From Temnopleurus reevesii (taxonomy: Eukaryota; Echinodermata; Echinoidea; Temnopleuroida; Temnopleuridae): a DNA stretch of 64,000 bases. Below are positions 45,869 through 59,200 of the stretch, piece after piece. Position 1 is the stretch's first letter. Each line of letters begins with the position of its first letter. Location: positions 55,967-119,966 of the forward strand of contig BQKZ01000023.1 in NCBI GenBank assembly GCA_036244855.1, read 5' to 3'. The translations under genes and the position numbers were made by a program. The notes below the pieces were generated by a model. The model made no database searches. It saw only the letters and a program-made list of their open reading frames with translations, and was not told the origin of the DNA.

Positions 45869-48159
45869 ATTCATAACCCCCTTTCACCTTGTTCTCTCTC
45901 CCCTCTCGTCCCTATCTGCGTCACTTCAACACACACTCCTCTCTCCAACATCTATATCTCTTTTTACCATACCCCTCTCCCTCCCCCTCCCTCTCCTTTA
46001 CTATTATTCTTATTGTGAGCAGAAGAGACACATTATTATGAAATTAAAGTAATCATTTTCCACTCTAGCATTCACAATAACAACATGCGCACAAAAGAAA
46101 TATCCTGCAATCTTATTCTATGGAAAAATGTTTAACAGGTGTGGCACTGTTAAGTGAATATACAAGGAAACTATATTCTTTTGTGATCAGGAAGCCATTC
46201 TGAAGGCTTCGAAGGAGTTGCTTATTTTCTACAGTTCCTTTGTCTCGTCTGTTCACAGTTTATTCTAAATTCTCTCTCTCTATCCAAAATCTTCGCATTC
46301 CCCCTTCCCAGTTAACCCCCATCTCCCCCCACTTCCTCTCCACCTGACACCTACTCATGTAATTTTCATTTAAAGAGGTAATACAATCATAATCTTCACA
46401 ATTTTCAATTTATTGAAACTTCATCTGTACATATCAATGCCATTGAGTTGAAGTGCATACAAATAACTTGCTTGATGCATGATGGGAAGAAGAATAATTT
46501 TTAAAAAGGCAAGCAAATTCATCAATTTTCAGGATAAATAATCTTCAAAGGTTGCCTCACATTATAATACATATGCCATATTTGTATAAAAATCAAAGCT
46601 TTAAATGTGCATTTCTTACACCATGCAGCACAATGCTGTCTCTTCAAATTTTCTTGGATTATAATGTACAAATAAATTTGCTTTGCAAGTGCAAAACATG
46701 AAATCAGCCAATAACTTTTAAATAAAATTTTGAAAGATATTCTTGTTGCTTGAAAAGAAGAGAACAGGCAACAACTGGAAAGAATATTTTTCTGACATGC
46801 ATACTGCAAGAAAGTCATTTTTTATGTCCAGAATTATTTCATTCTAAAGGGAAATATGTACGGTAAGCTTACATACATATACCAGTACATATACCAGTCA
46901 TATTCAGTACTTTCAATTATGGAGACAAATGTTACTATCATCAAAACTGACAAAACATACATTCTGTAAATTATTTTCAAGTTTTACATCATATTAACAC
47001 AATAATAATAGTAATTCATTGAATAATGCTCTGTTCTCATAATGAAGGTACAATTTCTTTGGACAGGAAGTTTTGAATAATGTGGTTTATAGTGTTTTAA
47101 TGTAGATAAATTGTACAACAATCTTTAATTTTGCAAGTATAAGATTATGTTCATAGAAACAAGGTTTTATGAAGAACAAAAATAGAACCATTAAAGTGAT
47201 AAAAGTACAGCCATGACGTACAAAATAAAATTTGCATATGAAATGATAATTCTTCATTCATAATCCATATTCAAATAATAACAAACAAAATAATCCTTCT
47301 ATTTCACAAAATGTGGTCTTAACCTTTTTCCTACATCGTTTGTATGGCATTCAAGTCCATGCAGTCTTGTAAAGTAATATGTATTTTCTGGCAAAAAAGC
47401 AAAATAAGGCACAACTAATTGTATGGTCTCTTTCACTTCACTGTAATATGCACACTGACTGACTCGATGAAAAATGATAAAATAGAGATATATCTATTTT
47501 CCAAATCATTTGATTTGAAATATATATATACCCATATGAATCTGAAGATGATGGGAAAAAAAGGAAGTAAAGATGTACAAGTGAAATCTAATATGTTCAT
47601 AAATTGACAACGGTAGAGAAATAAACATTAATATTCCTACACTTTTAAAGAGCAAAAATACAACTCAAGATCTAAAAAAAGCAAATTGCATGAAGAAAGT
47701 GATAAATTTTGTTGGAATAGATGTAAATGGTTAATCATTTTCGAAAGATACTATTACACTATGTGGGTCAGCCTTTTGCATGAATGCAAATTATAGTCTT
47801 GCATTGTTACTGCTGAATTAGGAGCACGTACATTATCATTTTACTCAGAACTGTCTGATAAGAAATAGGCATCTAAAATGTGCTCTAAATGTGATCATTT
47901 TGAATCAGAAAAATATACTAAACATTTTTTGCACTTAAGCCACTTTGAAATATCATTGATTCTAAATTCCAGAAATATGTTGCAATTTTGAAAGAACCAT
48001 TTGAAACAAACCATCATTTCTTATACATTTGAAGTGCTTAAAAGATAAAGTTTACACATTTATTCAAAGTAATCCTGGTTGCTATGTACTTTGATTGCAG
48101 CAAGGAAACCCACCATTACGGTGTCCATTACTCATTTTAAAATCTCTCATTCTACACAA

Positions 48160-48340
48160 TACAGTCTAATCTCGTTATAATGAGGTCCTTGGGACCAGAG
48201 GAATTACCTCTTTATATTGAAACCTTGTCATATCAGGGTCAAAATACAATAAAATACAAAGAGCTGGTACCAGGAAAATTACCTTGTTATAACGAGAGTT
48301 TGTTATTTATCAGTGCTCTTTATAACGAGGTTTGACTGTA
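48160..48340. mobile_element. TA-flanked TIR element, CAGTCTAATCTCGTTATAA type
   Basis: Left end CAGTCTAATCTCGTTATAAT, right end TATAACGAGGTTTGACTG, TA on both sides, about 178 bp. Ends resemble Tigger/pogo-type CAGTCAAACCTCGTTATAAC termini. Another copy is at 55158. Confidence 0.85.
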
Positions 48341-48447
48341 CACTTAAAATGTTAGATCTGCATCTGTCCATCTGTATCTGTATCTGTCCATGATTTACAA
48401 TCACCAACATCTTGTGATAGCAAATGCAAGATTAGGGGTAGAGCAGT

Positions 48448-49103
48448 ATGGTGCTGTCACATTAATTCGCGCATCATATTAATTCGTACATCTAATGAAT
48501 CTCTACAAAATCGATGAAATATTGCAAATCTGACATCACCATCGTAAAGAGCGTTGTTTATTTGCCAAAATTGGACATTTTCATAGCAAAAGGACCAAAA
48601 ACAATGAAAATATTGCAAAAAGATCGGCAGATTTGCTTGCATTTGCAGAAAAACACGGGTCTCGCGACACTGAAGTGAATCCTTCCAATTTTCAGACAGA
48701 AATCATCAAATTTGTAAGTAAGCAGACATACCATTCGATTCCTTGATATTTTGTGGTCAAGCTACTGTAAATTTTGCATCTTAGATGGAAGCAATTTTAT
48801 GGTAAATCTTGTTCAAAACGGGGGCTGCGAATTAATATGACACAATTTGTTGACAATTCTCGCCATTTTCCAGCATGGAGCGATGCGATCGTTTCGTCAA
48901 TCGAATTTTGATATCGCGATATCTCCGTGATTCTTTCGTGGATTAATTTTATTTTTGGAAATATTTGAAGCCTGAAATATCTAGTTTCATTTCGTGCCAA
49001 GATTTAAAAAAAATAATTTTGTATTTTAGGAGATATATTGTGCTAAGTACCACGATCCAAAAATGCTCTAGAAAAAGGATGCGAATTAATGTGACCCCAT
49101 CAT
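48448..49103. mobile_element. Non-autonomous TIR element with repeated ATTAATTCG motifs
   Basis: Left GTCACATTAATTCGCGCATC and right GATGCGAATTAATGTGAC are inverted. Further ATTAATTCG copies are next to the left end (48474) and inside (GCGAATTAATATGAC near 48828). About 655 bp and no open frame of note. Confidence 0.75.
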
Positions 49104-52100
49104 AAACACTTTAGTTTGTATCTTTTGTATTTCTTTTTGATATGTGATAATTTCTTTTCTTTCTTTAGAAATATGATTTGCTTCAAGGCTAGAATCAAAG
49201 AATGTTTGGGCCAATTCAGTGAACTCAATCATCCAACAGATGTCAAAATAATAAAAACCACAATGCCGTTTGAGCTTAATTTTATGCTGGGGTTTTATTT
49301 TTGCATATTTTGTGACCACAAATTCACTTATATTTTCATAAGAATGCCCATTGATCTGTGTACCATCATCTTTCTAACAACCCCCTCCCCCATGTGTGAA
49401 AATGGATTCGCTAAAAGTTATATTTGCTAAAATATTGGCTTCTACAGTATATACTGAAGTAGCTCTTCCTGTGGATCCAAATCATTGTAAGCTAAACATT
49501 TATTAGCCAGAAAATCTTCTTACATTGACATACAAATAAGGCATAATATATTACTCGTATAATCCCTACATGAGCTTTTTCACTAATAAGCATTGGCAGT
49601 GAATCTATATGTACTTTGCTGGTGCATGCAGCTTTATTACATCATTTCAGTGCAACAAAAAACATCTAATCGCAATGTATTTGTTTTGCATGGCATTATT
49701 TACAATGATGTGGTTGATTTTCAAGACAGAGATTATTTTTACAAACAATTTTGCTGTAATAAATAAAAATCTATCCAGGTTTCAATAGCTGGATGAGGAA
49801 GATCATTATGCTTTTCATAGCTGGTATTCCATATTTTTGTTGTTACATGCATCTTTAAAGTCAATTTTTATAGAGAAATACTTTTCAAAGTCAGCGGACT
49901 GTATTACTATTTAGTACTACATTCAAGTACCAAGATCAAACACACACCTTTGGATCAAGCTTGAAATACAAAAAAAAATATTCATGAATTCTTGATTTTT
50001 TTTTCATCAAATATTTCCTAGCAACAAAGTTTTTGCCATGATACGATTTGTTATACATTCTTGTTATTCAAATAGAAATACAATCTAAAGCATTATATAG
50101 ACAAAAAGGACTTATATTTCATTTCATGTCCACATGTTTATAAATTTGGATTTTAAGAAACCTTTTTTTCTATTGGACTTATTTTTTCAGTTTTTACCTC
50201 AATGTGGTTCAAATAGATCAGCATGATTTATAATGTAATAACAAATATTAGCATAATCTGTTCTCTTCGAATGAATTAAATCATATTGATTCTCAAACAA
50301 ATAATCGGATGATATTTTAAATCAATTGAACAAATATCAAAAGAGGAGAAATTCATACACATTTTTTTTTTCATGCAATAAAATTGGAACATGGTTTCAA
50401 ATTTGATTCCATGATTCTTAATATTTCTCAATGATTCCAATTTCCTACAAAGTCTTAGATCTCATCACTTTTTCAACCTTAGAATAACACAGAAATCTTC
50501 CTTGATAAATGTATGGTAATAATTCATAGCACTTGTTTACTCATAATTTTTAATTTTGCTCACTGATATCTATTTCATATAAATTCTAAAAACTTTTTGC
50601 AACCTTGGAATGACACAGAAAGCTTCCTTGCGAAAACTTGTCTATGTACAGATACAAAATCTTTAATCCATGACAAAATGATATGAAATCATTTCTTAAT
50701 GGCTCTCTTAAAACAAATATGCTTTCAATACAAGGTGTGCATGAAAAGTAATGCTTCAATCGATACATAAACAAACTGTATGGTAATAATTCATAGTACT
50801 CAATACATAAATAGTACAAATTGCCAGGTAAAATGCCGTATTCTAACATCTGAAATTGGTCCAGAATATATATTTGGTCCACATTTTCGGCAAAATAATG
50901 GCATTCATACTGTTTAGAGCCAAGGAACATTTAAGTTGCAAGTGCCAGATTTCTTAAAACACCAACTACTGAACACTCAGGTTTGTTCACAATAGTGTCT
51001 TTTAAAGTGCAACAGAGACAAGACAAAAGAATATTGTAATACTTTGCAGCTCTGTGTGAAACGTGTGCAAACACTTTATATTACATTCAAACTTTCGGGG
51101 TTACTACTGATATTAATCAAAAACATTTTCATCCTCTTAAGATTATTCGTACTGATGACTTTACAACATAATAAAAGCACCATTATATGGATTCAAAGTG
51201 CTTTAGGAATGATCCTTGGTTTGAAAGATTATCGATGATACACAATTAGGTTATAAAAAGCTAATTAAGTGAAGAAAAGTAAAGAGTCAAAGTTTGGGGA
51301 ACTAAAATTAACATGTCTATGATAATAACTCTGTGACAAAAATCAAAATGTGCATGCATTTAGAAATGTTGGAGAAGTGTATTTTGAAAGAAATAAAACA
51401 AAATATAAATTGCAAACTGCATAATGTGAAAGCTCAGTTTTGCGTCAAACTTACATGATCAAGACAATTTACCAAAAATTTGTAAAGTTATTTCTGAGTA
51501 TAATTTGAAAGTTACCTACATAAAACCTGATATCATCGTTTGGTAATTTTCTTACCTCAACCCCCAACCTCTACTGTGATGAACAAGAGATTTTAAGCAA
51601 GGTTCCAACTTAGCTAGGTCATGAGATATCCCAAGTTGCAGTTGGTACCAACATTCACCCACATGAAGAAAATATAATAAAATTTGAAATACTGTTTGGG
51701 GAACTTGTATTAGCTTAAGTGTAAAGTTCTTCATGCAAATTACAACATGTTGGCATGGCTGGACACAAGTTGTTAAAAGCTAAATAACCTATCCTGAGGT
51801 CACAAGCAGTCCCCCCCCCAAAAAAAAATTAAAAATTAAAAAATTAAAAGTTGTGCTGAACAGATTTAATTTGAAATTTATTTTCCATAATGAAGTGAAG
51901 GTCAGTGTTATTCAGTCCTTGAATCACTCGTAGAGTAATCGCAAAGAACTCACTGTCAAATTATTACTCCCATTCAAATTTGGATGCAACAATTTTTTAC
52001 ACCTATCATCATGAATAAAAGAAGCAATAAAAAAATGTTACCACAAATTTATTCTCAGAAAATAAAATCTGAATTAACAATATTATTACAGGAACTTGAA

Positions 52101-52384
52101 ACTTAACATAATTCAATAAAGTTAGTTTTTGGTATAAAGGCAATAGTACCACATGGTTATAATCAAAGACAGTACTGAAACCCAGCTATCAATTTAAAAT
52201 GAAATACATGATCAAGAAAGATGACAATGAAAAGACATTTTTATTAACCCATATGATTGTCCATAAGTAATTTCATAGCTACAATCTATGTATGAGCACA
52301 TGAATATCATTTGCACCAAAACAACATAAATGCTTTTAATTCATCTCATCCAAATACTGAGAAGCAATAAAGATATAATACATA

Positions 52385-52661
52385 GGCCCCGTGGTGAAGT
52401 GGTCACGACACTCGCCTTTCAACCAGAGGGTCGTAGGTTCGAATCCCACTCATCATTTCCTTCAGCAAGAAATTCATCCATATTGTGCTGCATTCAACCC
52501 AGGTGAGGTGAATGGGTACCTATCAGGAATATTTATTCCTTGAAATGCCAAGTGCGCTGGTGGCTGCCGGGCTAAAGCCAGGGTAATAATATTGCAAACG
52601 CCTTGAGCACTCAGCAGAGTGGATACGTGCACTATATAAATTGCATCTATTATTATTATTG
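52385..52661 (+). mobile_element. Full-length tRNA-derived SINE
   Basis: Head with A box TGGTGAAGTGG and B box GGTTCGAATCCC, body with TTCCTTCAGCAAGAAATTCA, AACCCAGGTGAGGTGAATGG and GAGCACTCAGCAGAGTGG, and a 3' (ATT)n tail. It is the best-preserved copy and gives the reference for the antisense copies at 9392, 15672 and 45582. Confidence 0.93.
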
Positions 52662-52958
52662 TACATGTATATCAGTATTTTTTGTTTGTTTGTTGTGTGG
52701 CAGTACTTTTCCATTTAATACCGTTACTCAATTGCATTGCTCTACAATTTCGATAAATTCAGAGAAGAATAGAGCATTATTTCATCTTGTACATTTTCAA
52801 TAAATAATCTATAATATGGCTACTTTACATATTCTACATCTTGCAAACAATCAGCTAGCAATGTTCTATATATAGCATCCATTTCTGCAGCTTTTCTACT
52901 TTTGTCTCTATGCAAGCTAAGCATCAAGAGTCCCATAAAGACTATCTACTTGGAAAGA

Positions 52959-53211
52959 TCAATGAATATAGAACGTCTGAGGGCGCACATTCTCAAGGCG
53001 TTGTCTTCTCATTCTCATGGTGATGGCAGCGCTTTCCGTCCTCGCGGCGGCCATAAGCAGGTCGGCGGAAAAGAGGAAATAACCCAGAACAGCGCCCCCT
53101 ACGATGGCGACGAGAAACCAGGCATTGTATGTCATGACGATTAACATGAGAAGATACGCCATGCCGAATCTGAGCATGTGGTTTATTGACTGCACACAGT
53201 GGTATAGCAAC
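52959..53211 (-). CDS. SLC31A: Copper transporter last exon, TM2, TM3 and C-tail
   Basis: Acceptor TCTACCCAG on the minus strand just above 53211. Encodes LLYHCVQSINHMLRFGMAYL, LMLIVMTYNAWFLVAIVGGA, VLGYFLFSADLLMAAARTES and a basic tail ending RPQTFYIH. The run from LLYHCVQS through MTYN aligns with [20 protein letters not shown] and FMTYN of human CTR1. More GC-rich than its surroundings, as expected for a real exon. Confidence 0.95.
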
Positions 53212-56200
53212 CTGGGTAGAAAATAAGGGTAACAAAAAGAAAAAAGAAACAGTAAATATTAGAATTAACTAATTTATTGGAATATGCTGTATAATTCTTG
53301 TGGTGTATCAGTGCCTGGAAAAATCAATAAATTTAAGTCAGCAGCAATTACATGTGTTTCTTAAAAAGATTATGAAATTGTAACCAAGTTATGTATAAAC
53401 TTTAGTCAGGAAATTTGTGAAATAATCTATTACCTTCCTTCTCGAAACTCATTAAATTTTTCAAACTGGAAGGTCTGAACAAGGCTGAGGCAAAAGAAAT
53501 GGATATATCACTTTTGTAAATAGCCATACATTGTTATCAGTAGACATAATTTTTATGCTTCTGATAGAAGACTTCAGTAAAATCATCATATTGGTATTCA
53601 GGATCTTTCATGACAGAAACCATCCTGATTCTCAAAATAAAGTGAGAGGGAAGCTGACCAAATACTGTACATGTATGAGCTAAAATTGTTGCTGTGGTTT
53701 TATTTCTGCAAATTTCGCGGTCTTGGCCTCAAAAAATTTCCAATCTGTATGAGGTACATTCATATGTGTACAAACACAGTCAAAAATGTGAAAATAACAA
53801 CATGCTAAATTGTTGACGTGGGCTGTGCTTCAGCTAATCGTTACCGCACGACTTTAAGAAAGACTGGAGTACGTTAACGAGTGTAATACGCGCAAGATTC
53901 TCTGTCATTCAGCATGAGAATTAGTACCAGTCGTGCATAAAGTCGTTCTTAAAGTCTTTTGTAACTTAATGAAACACCGCCCCTGTTCCAAAATCGTGAA
54001 AGTATCCTTACACAAAAATATTGGTTTATACAGTGGGTCAGAATTTCCCAAAATTTGGCTTATTCGTAACTCTTTTTCTACAAACTCAAACTTTACAAGG
54101 TCCTTTCTGGAACAGGAACACAAGTCATTTACCTATAACATTTTAGACCTGGCCTTGAATGGTTCCCAATGTAACCTTTCTTGTTTCTCTGAAGTGAGTT
54201 CCATCTATTAGGATCCATATCAATAGAAAGATTTCTTTCATGTCTCGAGCCACGAGACTGTGATCTCCCCCGATCACCCGTTAACGTTCTCCCATCTACG
54301 CTCACTTCTGTAAGTACTGTTGTATTCTGGGTAGCGTTTGGATCCAAGAACACGTCCTCTTCCCCGTCTTCCAGTGCTAAATGACTGGGACTCGTGTTGG
54401 TTTCTAACAAGCTCGCGTTACGTTGCTGCTGACGTTGCACCTGTGCTGCTACACTAGAATCAAGGTTGCGTTGTCTTTCGTGGTGCGCGTCCAACAGCTC
54501 CATGTAGTCAGCTGATTGGTGGAACACGTGGCCATTGTGATAGAGATATGCCGGTCGTTTGGAGTGGCCGTCTGGAGTCCGCTCGTGTTTCCGGTCCTTC
54601 CGTTGACGTTTTTCGCGCACGAAGAGCTGCGCTTCAAGTTTTGCATAATAGTTTGCTTTCTGGTGAAGGACACGGCTCAGGCGTCCAAGAGCTTGCCATA
54701 GAAAAGAAAAGAAGGTGGCCCCGATGATCACAATGATGAAATCTGCAATACAATGAGAGAAACTTATTAGAATTTAAGAGTTTTGGCCAGATGAAAGTTC
54801 TTATAACAAAAACTTGTATGTGAGTGACACTTTCATTTTTTTTGGGGGGGGGGGAAGGGGTGGGGTACTTCCTGGGCCCTCTGAACTGTGAAATATGGGT
54901 CATAGCACAAATCGTCCTCAGATTTGGTAGACAGAGCACCACCTGCTAATTATCTGAAAAATGCATTGAGGCAAAACAATTTTTCTTGAATCAGGAATGA
55001 ATGTACAACAACCTAAGTTTTTTTGCTCTCTTCAGAATTGGGCCTGGAATTGGCAAAGTATAGTTGATATGAGGGTATCACCTAAACAAAACCCTATTTT
55101 TCTTTCATTGAAAAAATCATTCTGGTGCATCACGCATTATTTATTTAGCCCAACTGGTACAGTCAAACCTCGTTATAATGAGGTCCTTGAGACCAGGGAA
55201 ACTATTTTTTTATATCAAAACCTTGTTATATCAGGGCCAAAATACAATAAAATACAAAGTGATGGGACCAGGAAAACTACATGTACCTTGTTATAACAAG
55301 ATCTCGTTATATCAGTGCTCTTTATAACGAGGGTTGGACTGTATTGGAATTTGAAAAAAGGTTGAATTTGAACATTTGCACAGCTGGTAATTTTTCCAGA
55401 GGGTCCTGGGTACTTGGACATCTTTTCTAGCGTGCCAGAAGATGATCCTATGATGACGGATGTCATGGGAACCGACCCATTACCCAGACGCATGTCAATA
55501 ACACCCAAAGCTACTTATACATTGTTACAAAGAGAATAAGTTTGATAAACGGCACATTATCCTGATTATGTCACTTCCAATAACAGGAAGAAAGGACTTT
55601 GGTTTATATCAGGTCATGGGCAATTTACTTTCAAAACACATAGAACTTACTCCTTCTAAGCATTAAAGGGAAACCAACCCCTGGAAGTATCCTGCTCTCA
55701 GGATATGAAGAAAATTCAGATCAACAAACTGAAAATTTGAGCAAAATCGGACAACCCGTTCAAAAGATATGAATTTTCAAAGTAACAGAGATTTGACGAT
55801 CGACGGAATCTGTGACGTCACGTCGGACAACTCCTCATTCACTCTGTACACAAAACTTCACTTTTTCTCCTTTTTCTCGGAAAATTCAACAAAATGCCAA
55901 TTTTTGGGGTGGGGTATAGCATATCTGTATCGATTCTGCATGTATTTTGAAAAGATTTATGCTGCAACCTCACTCTAAATTTGACATTGATTAATTTTTA
56001 ATTATTCTTTGTACAAAGTGAATGAGGAGTTGTCCGACATGACGTCACGGATTTCGTCGGTTTTGCCGATCGCACGGATCCCCATGAGCGGCAGTGATCG
56101 TCAAATCTCTGTGACTTTGAAAATTCATAACTATGGAACAGGGCGTCCAATTTTGCTCATATTTTCACAGGTTGTTCATCCGATATTTTTTCATCCAATG

Positions 56201-59200
56201 AGAGCACGGTAATTCCAGGGGTTGGTTACCCTTTAAGAGGATACACCTGTCAATGCTTCCATTTAACAAAGGATGGAATAAGGAATTCGTTATACCAAAA
56301 TCACAAAAATTTCAATCTATGAACCTATCAGGGGAGGGGGGAGGAGAGGCGGTTGAGGAGAGGAGAGTTGCTTAAAATTGTCTTGGCTATCATGACTAAT
56401 GACTGCTCTTACTAAGGCCCCAGTCACATAGGACCCCAGAAGCAACATGATTCAACACGACTCTTTATTCACAAGCAGCTAACTGTGAACTGAACAAAGA
56501 GTTGTGTTCAATCATGTTGCTTCTGGGGCCCAATGTGACTAGGGCCATAGACTTGACACATTGATCTTTCAAAGGAGGTTGTCATAAAAAATATACCTTA
56601 GCAATGTGATAGCGAAGATGATTTTGAGCGGGGGTTATCGGAAAAACATGACTATCTCTCTATCTGTCACCTAGCAACAGAGCCTCTTTGCATGAAGTGG
56701 ACTCGAAATCTACTTCGTGGGCCTCTAGTCCTGCACAGGACACAACTTGCCTTCCAAATTGTCGTTGGAAACTAGTTTAGTGGGAGTTTAGTCGAAAACT
56801 AGATTTGAATGGGGTCCTTGTGAAAGGCTGCTGTATTGATGTATCATAAAGAAAGTGGAAGTTTGTTAGGCGTCAGTAGAATAGGGAGGTGTTGCAATGG
56901 CAGCTTGTACCAATATTGAAATATTCAAAAGGTGTAGTAAAAAAAGATATTATTGTTCATTTGCTGCAGGAAAACTGATCACTGACTACTGTGCAGCTGC
57001 ATGCAAACTTCACATTTGCCAATATTTCAGAATTATGTTCATCCTTGTCTATTACAGACTGTATGCCAGATAAAGGGCTACCAAGTCTCAGGAAGTCATA
57101 TGTATGTAGGTGGATTGTGCAACACACCTGTCTCCTATGATGATCTATTATCATCCTTTCCAAATGTTATCATGGTTGTGGTCTCTTTTACCAAACAATT
57201 GATGTTATCATGATGCTTCAACAAGCATGATTGGAACATTAATGTATCCCCTATGAATCATACATGTGATGGGAAGGAAATGGGGGGGGGGGGGGTGCGC
57301 AAAGTCTGACAGAAATCAAACTTGCCCTTGTACTGATATTCAAGGCTGCAGACTAAATGGTTTAGATTAGTGTACAATATACCAGATTTACTAGTTTGCA
57401 CTGACACAAATTAACAGGGACAACATTTTATGGAGTGTGAGGGCAATCGCTCTCCTAAAGCTCCTCTTAAATTAATATTTATATTTTTTTTTGGGGGGGG
57501 GGGCTGCGGAGGAGTAATTCATAGAGCCTCTTGTAATCCTAATCTTACTACATGAAAATATAATTAAGCTTGCCTAAAATTCTCCTCGAAAGCCTTCAGC
57601 CTGGGAGAGCTATAGCTCACTGGAAATGTTTAACCTTCAATACCTGAATTACATAGAAAATGTGATAATTTGTATTTTCTTCATAATTTTCTCTGAAAGT
57701 GGCCATTATCATTGAAGATATAGTTCCAAAGATCGTCCTGATTTGGCAATTTATGCACACTGGGAGGAGACCTGTATTAGTTGAATGCAATAACAGTGGA
57801 TTCATAACTGTGCAGTGAAGGTCAGGCCAATATAAGGCCAATTTAATCTTCACACCCTAATTCAATTCTATCAACTTGGTCATGATTATGAACAAGTCAG
57901 CATCATCCTGAACTGCAAAGCTAAAAAAATGGAGAAATATTATCATACCCCATCAATGTTTGCTCCTGTGCTTTATATCTTGAAGTTTTAATATTACTGT
58001 AATAAGGAGTAAAATGGTTCCAACATAAAAACTTTATCCGCAAATATCTAAAATTATGTTTTTGTCATAGGTACATACACGTATGTTTTACATCTACATG
58101 TAATTAGAATATATGAAGAAAATAAATATTTTCTTCTTGGTTCTTTTCTTTTTTATAAAGGAATACATCTTAGTGCAAATATCATGTTTATTCTCTCGGT
58201 TCTGGTAAAATGGTAACGCCCAATTCGTAAAATACGAATCATTTAACACTTCATTCCACAACTATATGCTCATGCTGTGCAGTCAGTCCATTAAAACATT
58301 GTTACACTTTTCTCATCTTGACACCTCGTCGAGAAGGCAAACTTTTTATTAAAAGGAAATACTAACAAAATCTTCCCCTCTACCTTTCTAACCTTCACTC
58401 AACCAAGCTACGGATGAATCATAAGAGAAATTCATGGACCTGTTAATAATCCCTAGGGGCAGAATTTTTGAAAAGGCTCTCAGAAATGATTACAAATGTT
58501 TGTATATATGGGACCAACCCCCCTCCAGCGTACAAACAAACTCCTGCCGAAACTATTGAGGTCTCCTTTTAGGGGTTCACGGACTAATTCCCTGCTTGGA
58601 CGAATGGTAATGGTGATGGAATAGTGGGGTTGATGCATTTGAGCTTCAGACTATGAGGACCATTCACATTTTGAGCATAAATACTACCTAAAATTATTAA
58701 TTTCTTTTCTTTTTGCAAACAAATGTTCACGGACTAATTCCCTGCTTGGAGGACTTTAAATTGTGATGGAATAGCGGGGTTGATGCATTTGAGCTTCAAA
58801 CGTTAAGGACCATTCACATTTTGAGCATAAATACTACCAAAAATTATTAATTTCTTTTCTTTTTGCAAACAAATGTTCACGGACTAATTCCCTGCTTGGA
58901 CGAATGGTAATGGTGATGGAATAGTGGGGTTGATGCATTTGAGCTTCAAACGATAAGGGCCGTTCGTATTACTGAGTCAGAATTACTACCCCCACATTAT
59001 GAATTTCATTCTTTTTACTGCAAACTTTACTGACTTTGCTAATACACTGTACTTATAGTCATGGAATAGCCTTGATGCATATCTGGGCTTCAATGATAAG
59101 GGCCATTCATATTGGGCAAAAAAAAATGGAAGACCAAAAATCTTTCAAAAAAGAGATATTCTTGGGCCTCCTTGGGGAAGAGGAAGGCTTATTGAGTATA

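Larger units (their letters stand above)
44154..46497 (+). repeat. Haplotype-like duplicate block C around the N at 45461
   Basis: 44154-45460 and 45462-46497 both begin TATTGGATGAAAATCACTGT and end GATGGGAAGAAGAATAAT. Shared interior motifs include TACTGATAAG and AGGTGTGGCACTGTT. They differ by a 545-base element in the left member and a SINE in the right member. Confidence 0.9.

Noticed and set aside
52385..52460. Functional tRNA gene
   Set aside because: A and B boxes are present, but the sequence continues into a SINE body and does not fold as a full tRNA with a clear anticodon arm that I can confirm.
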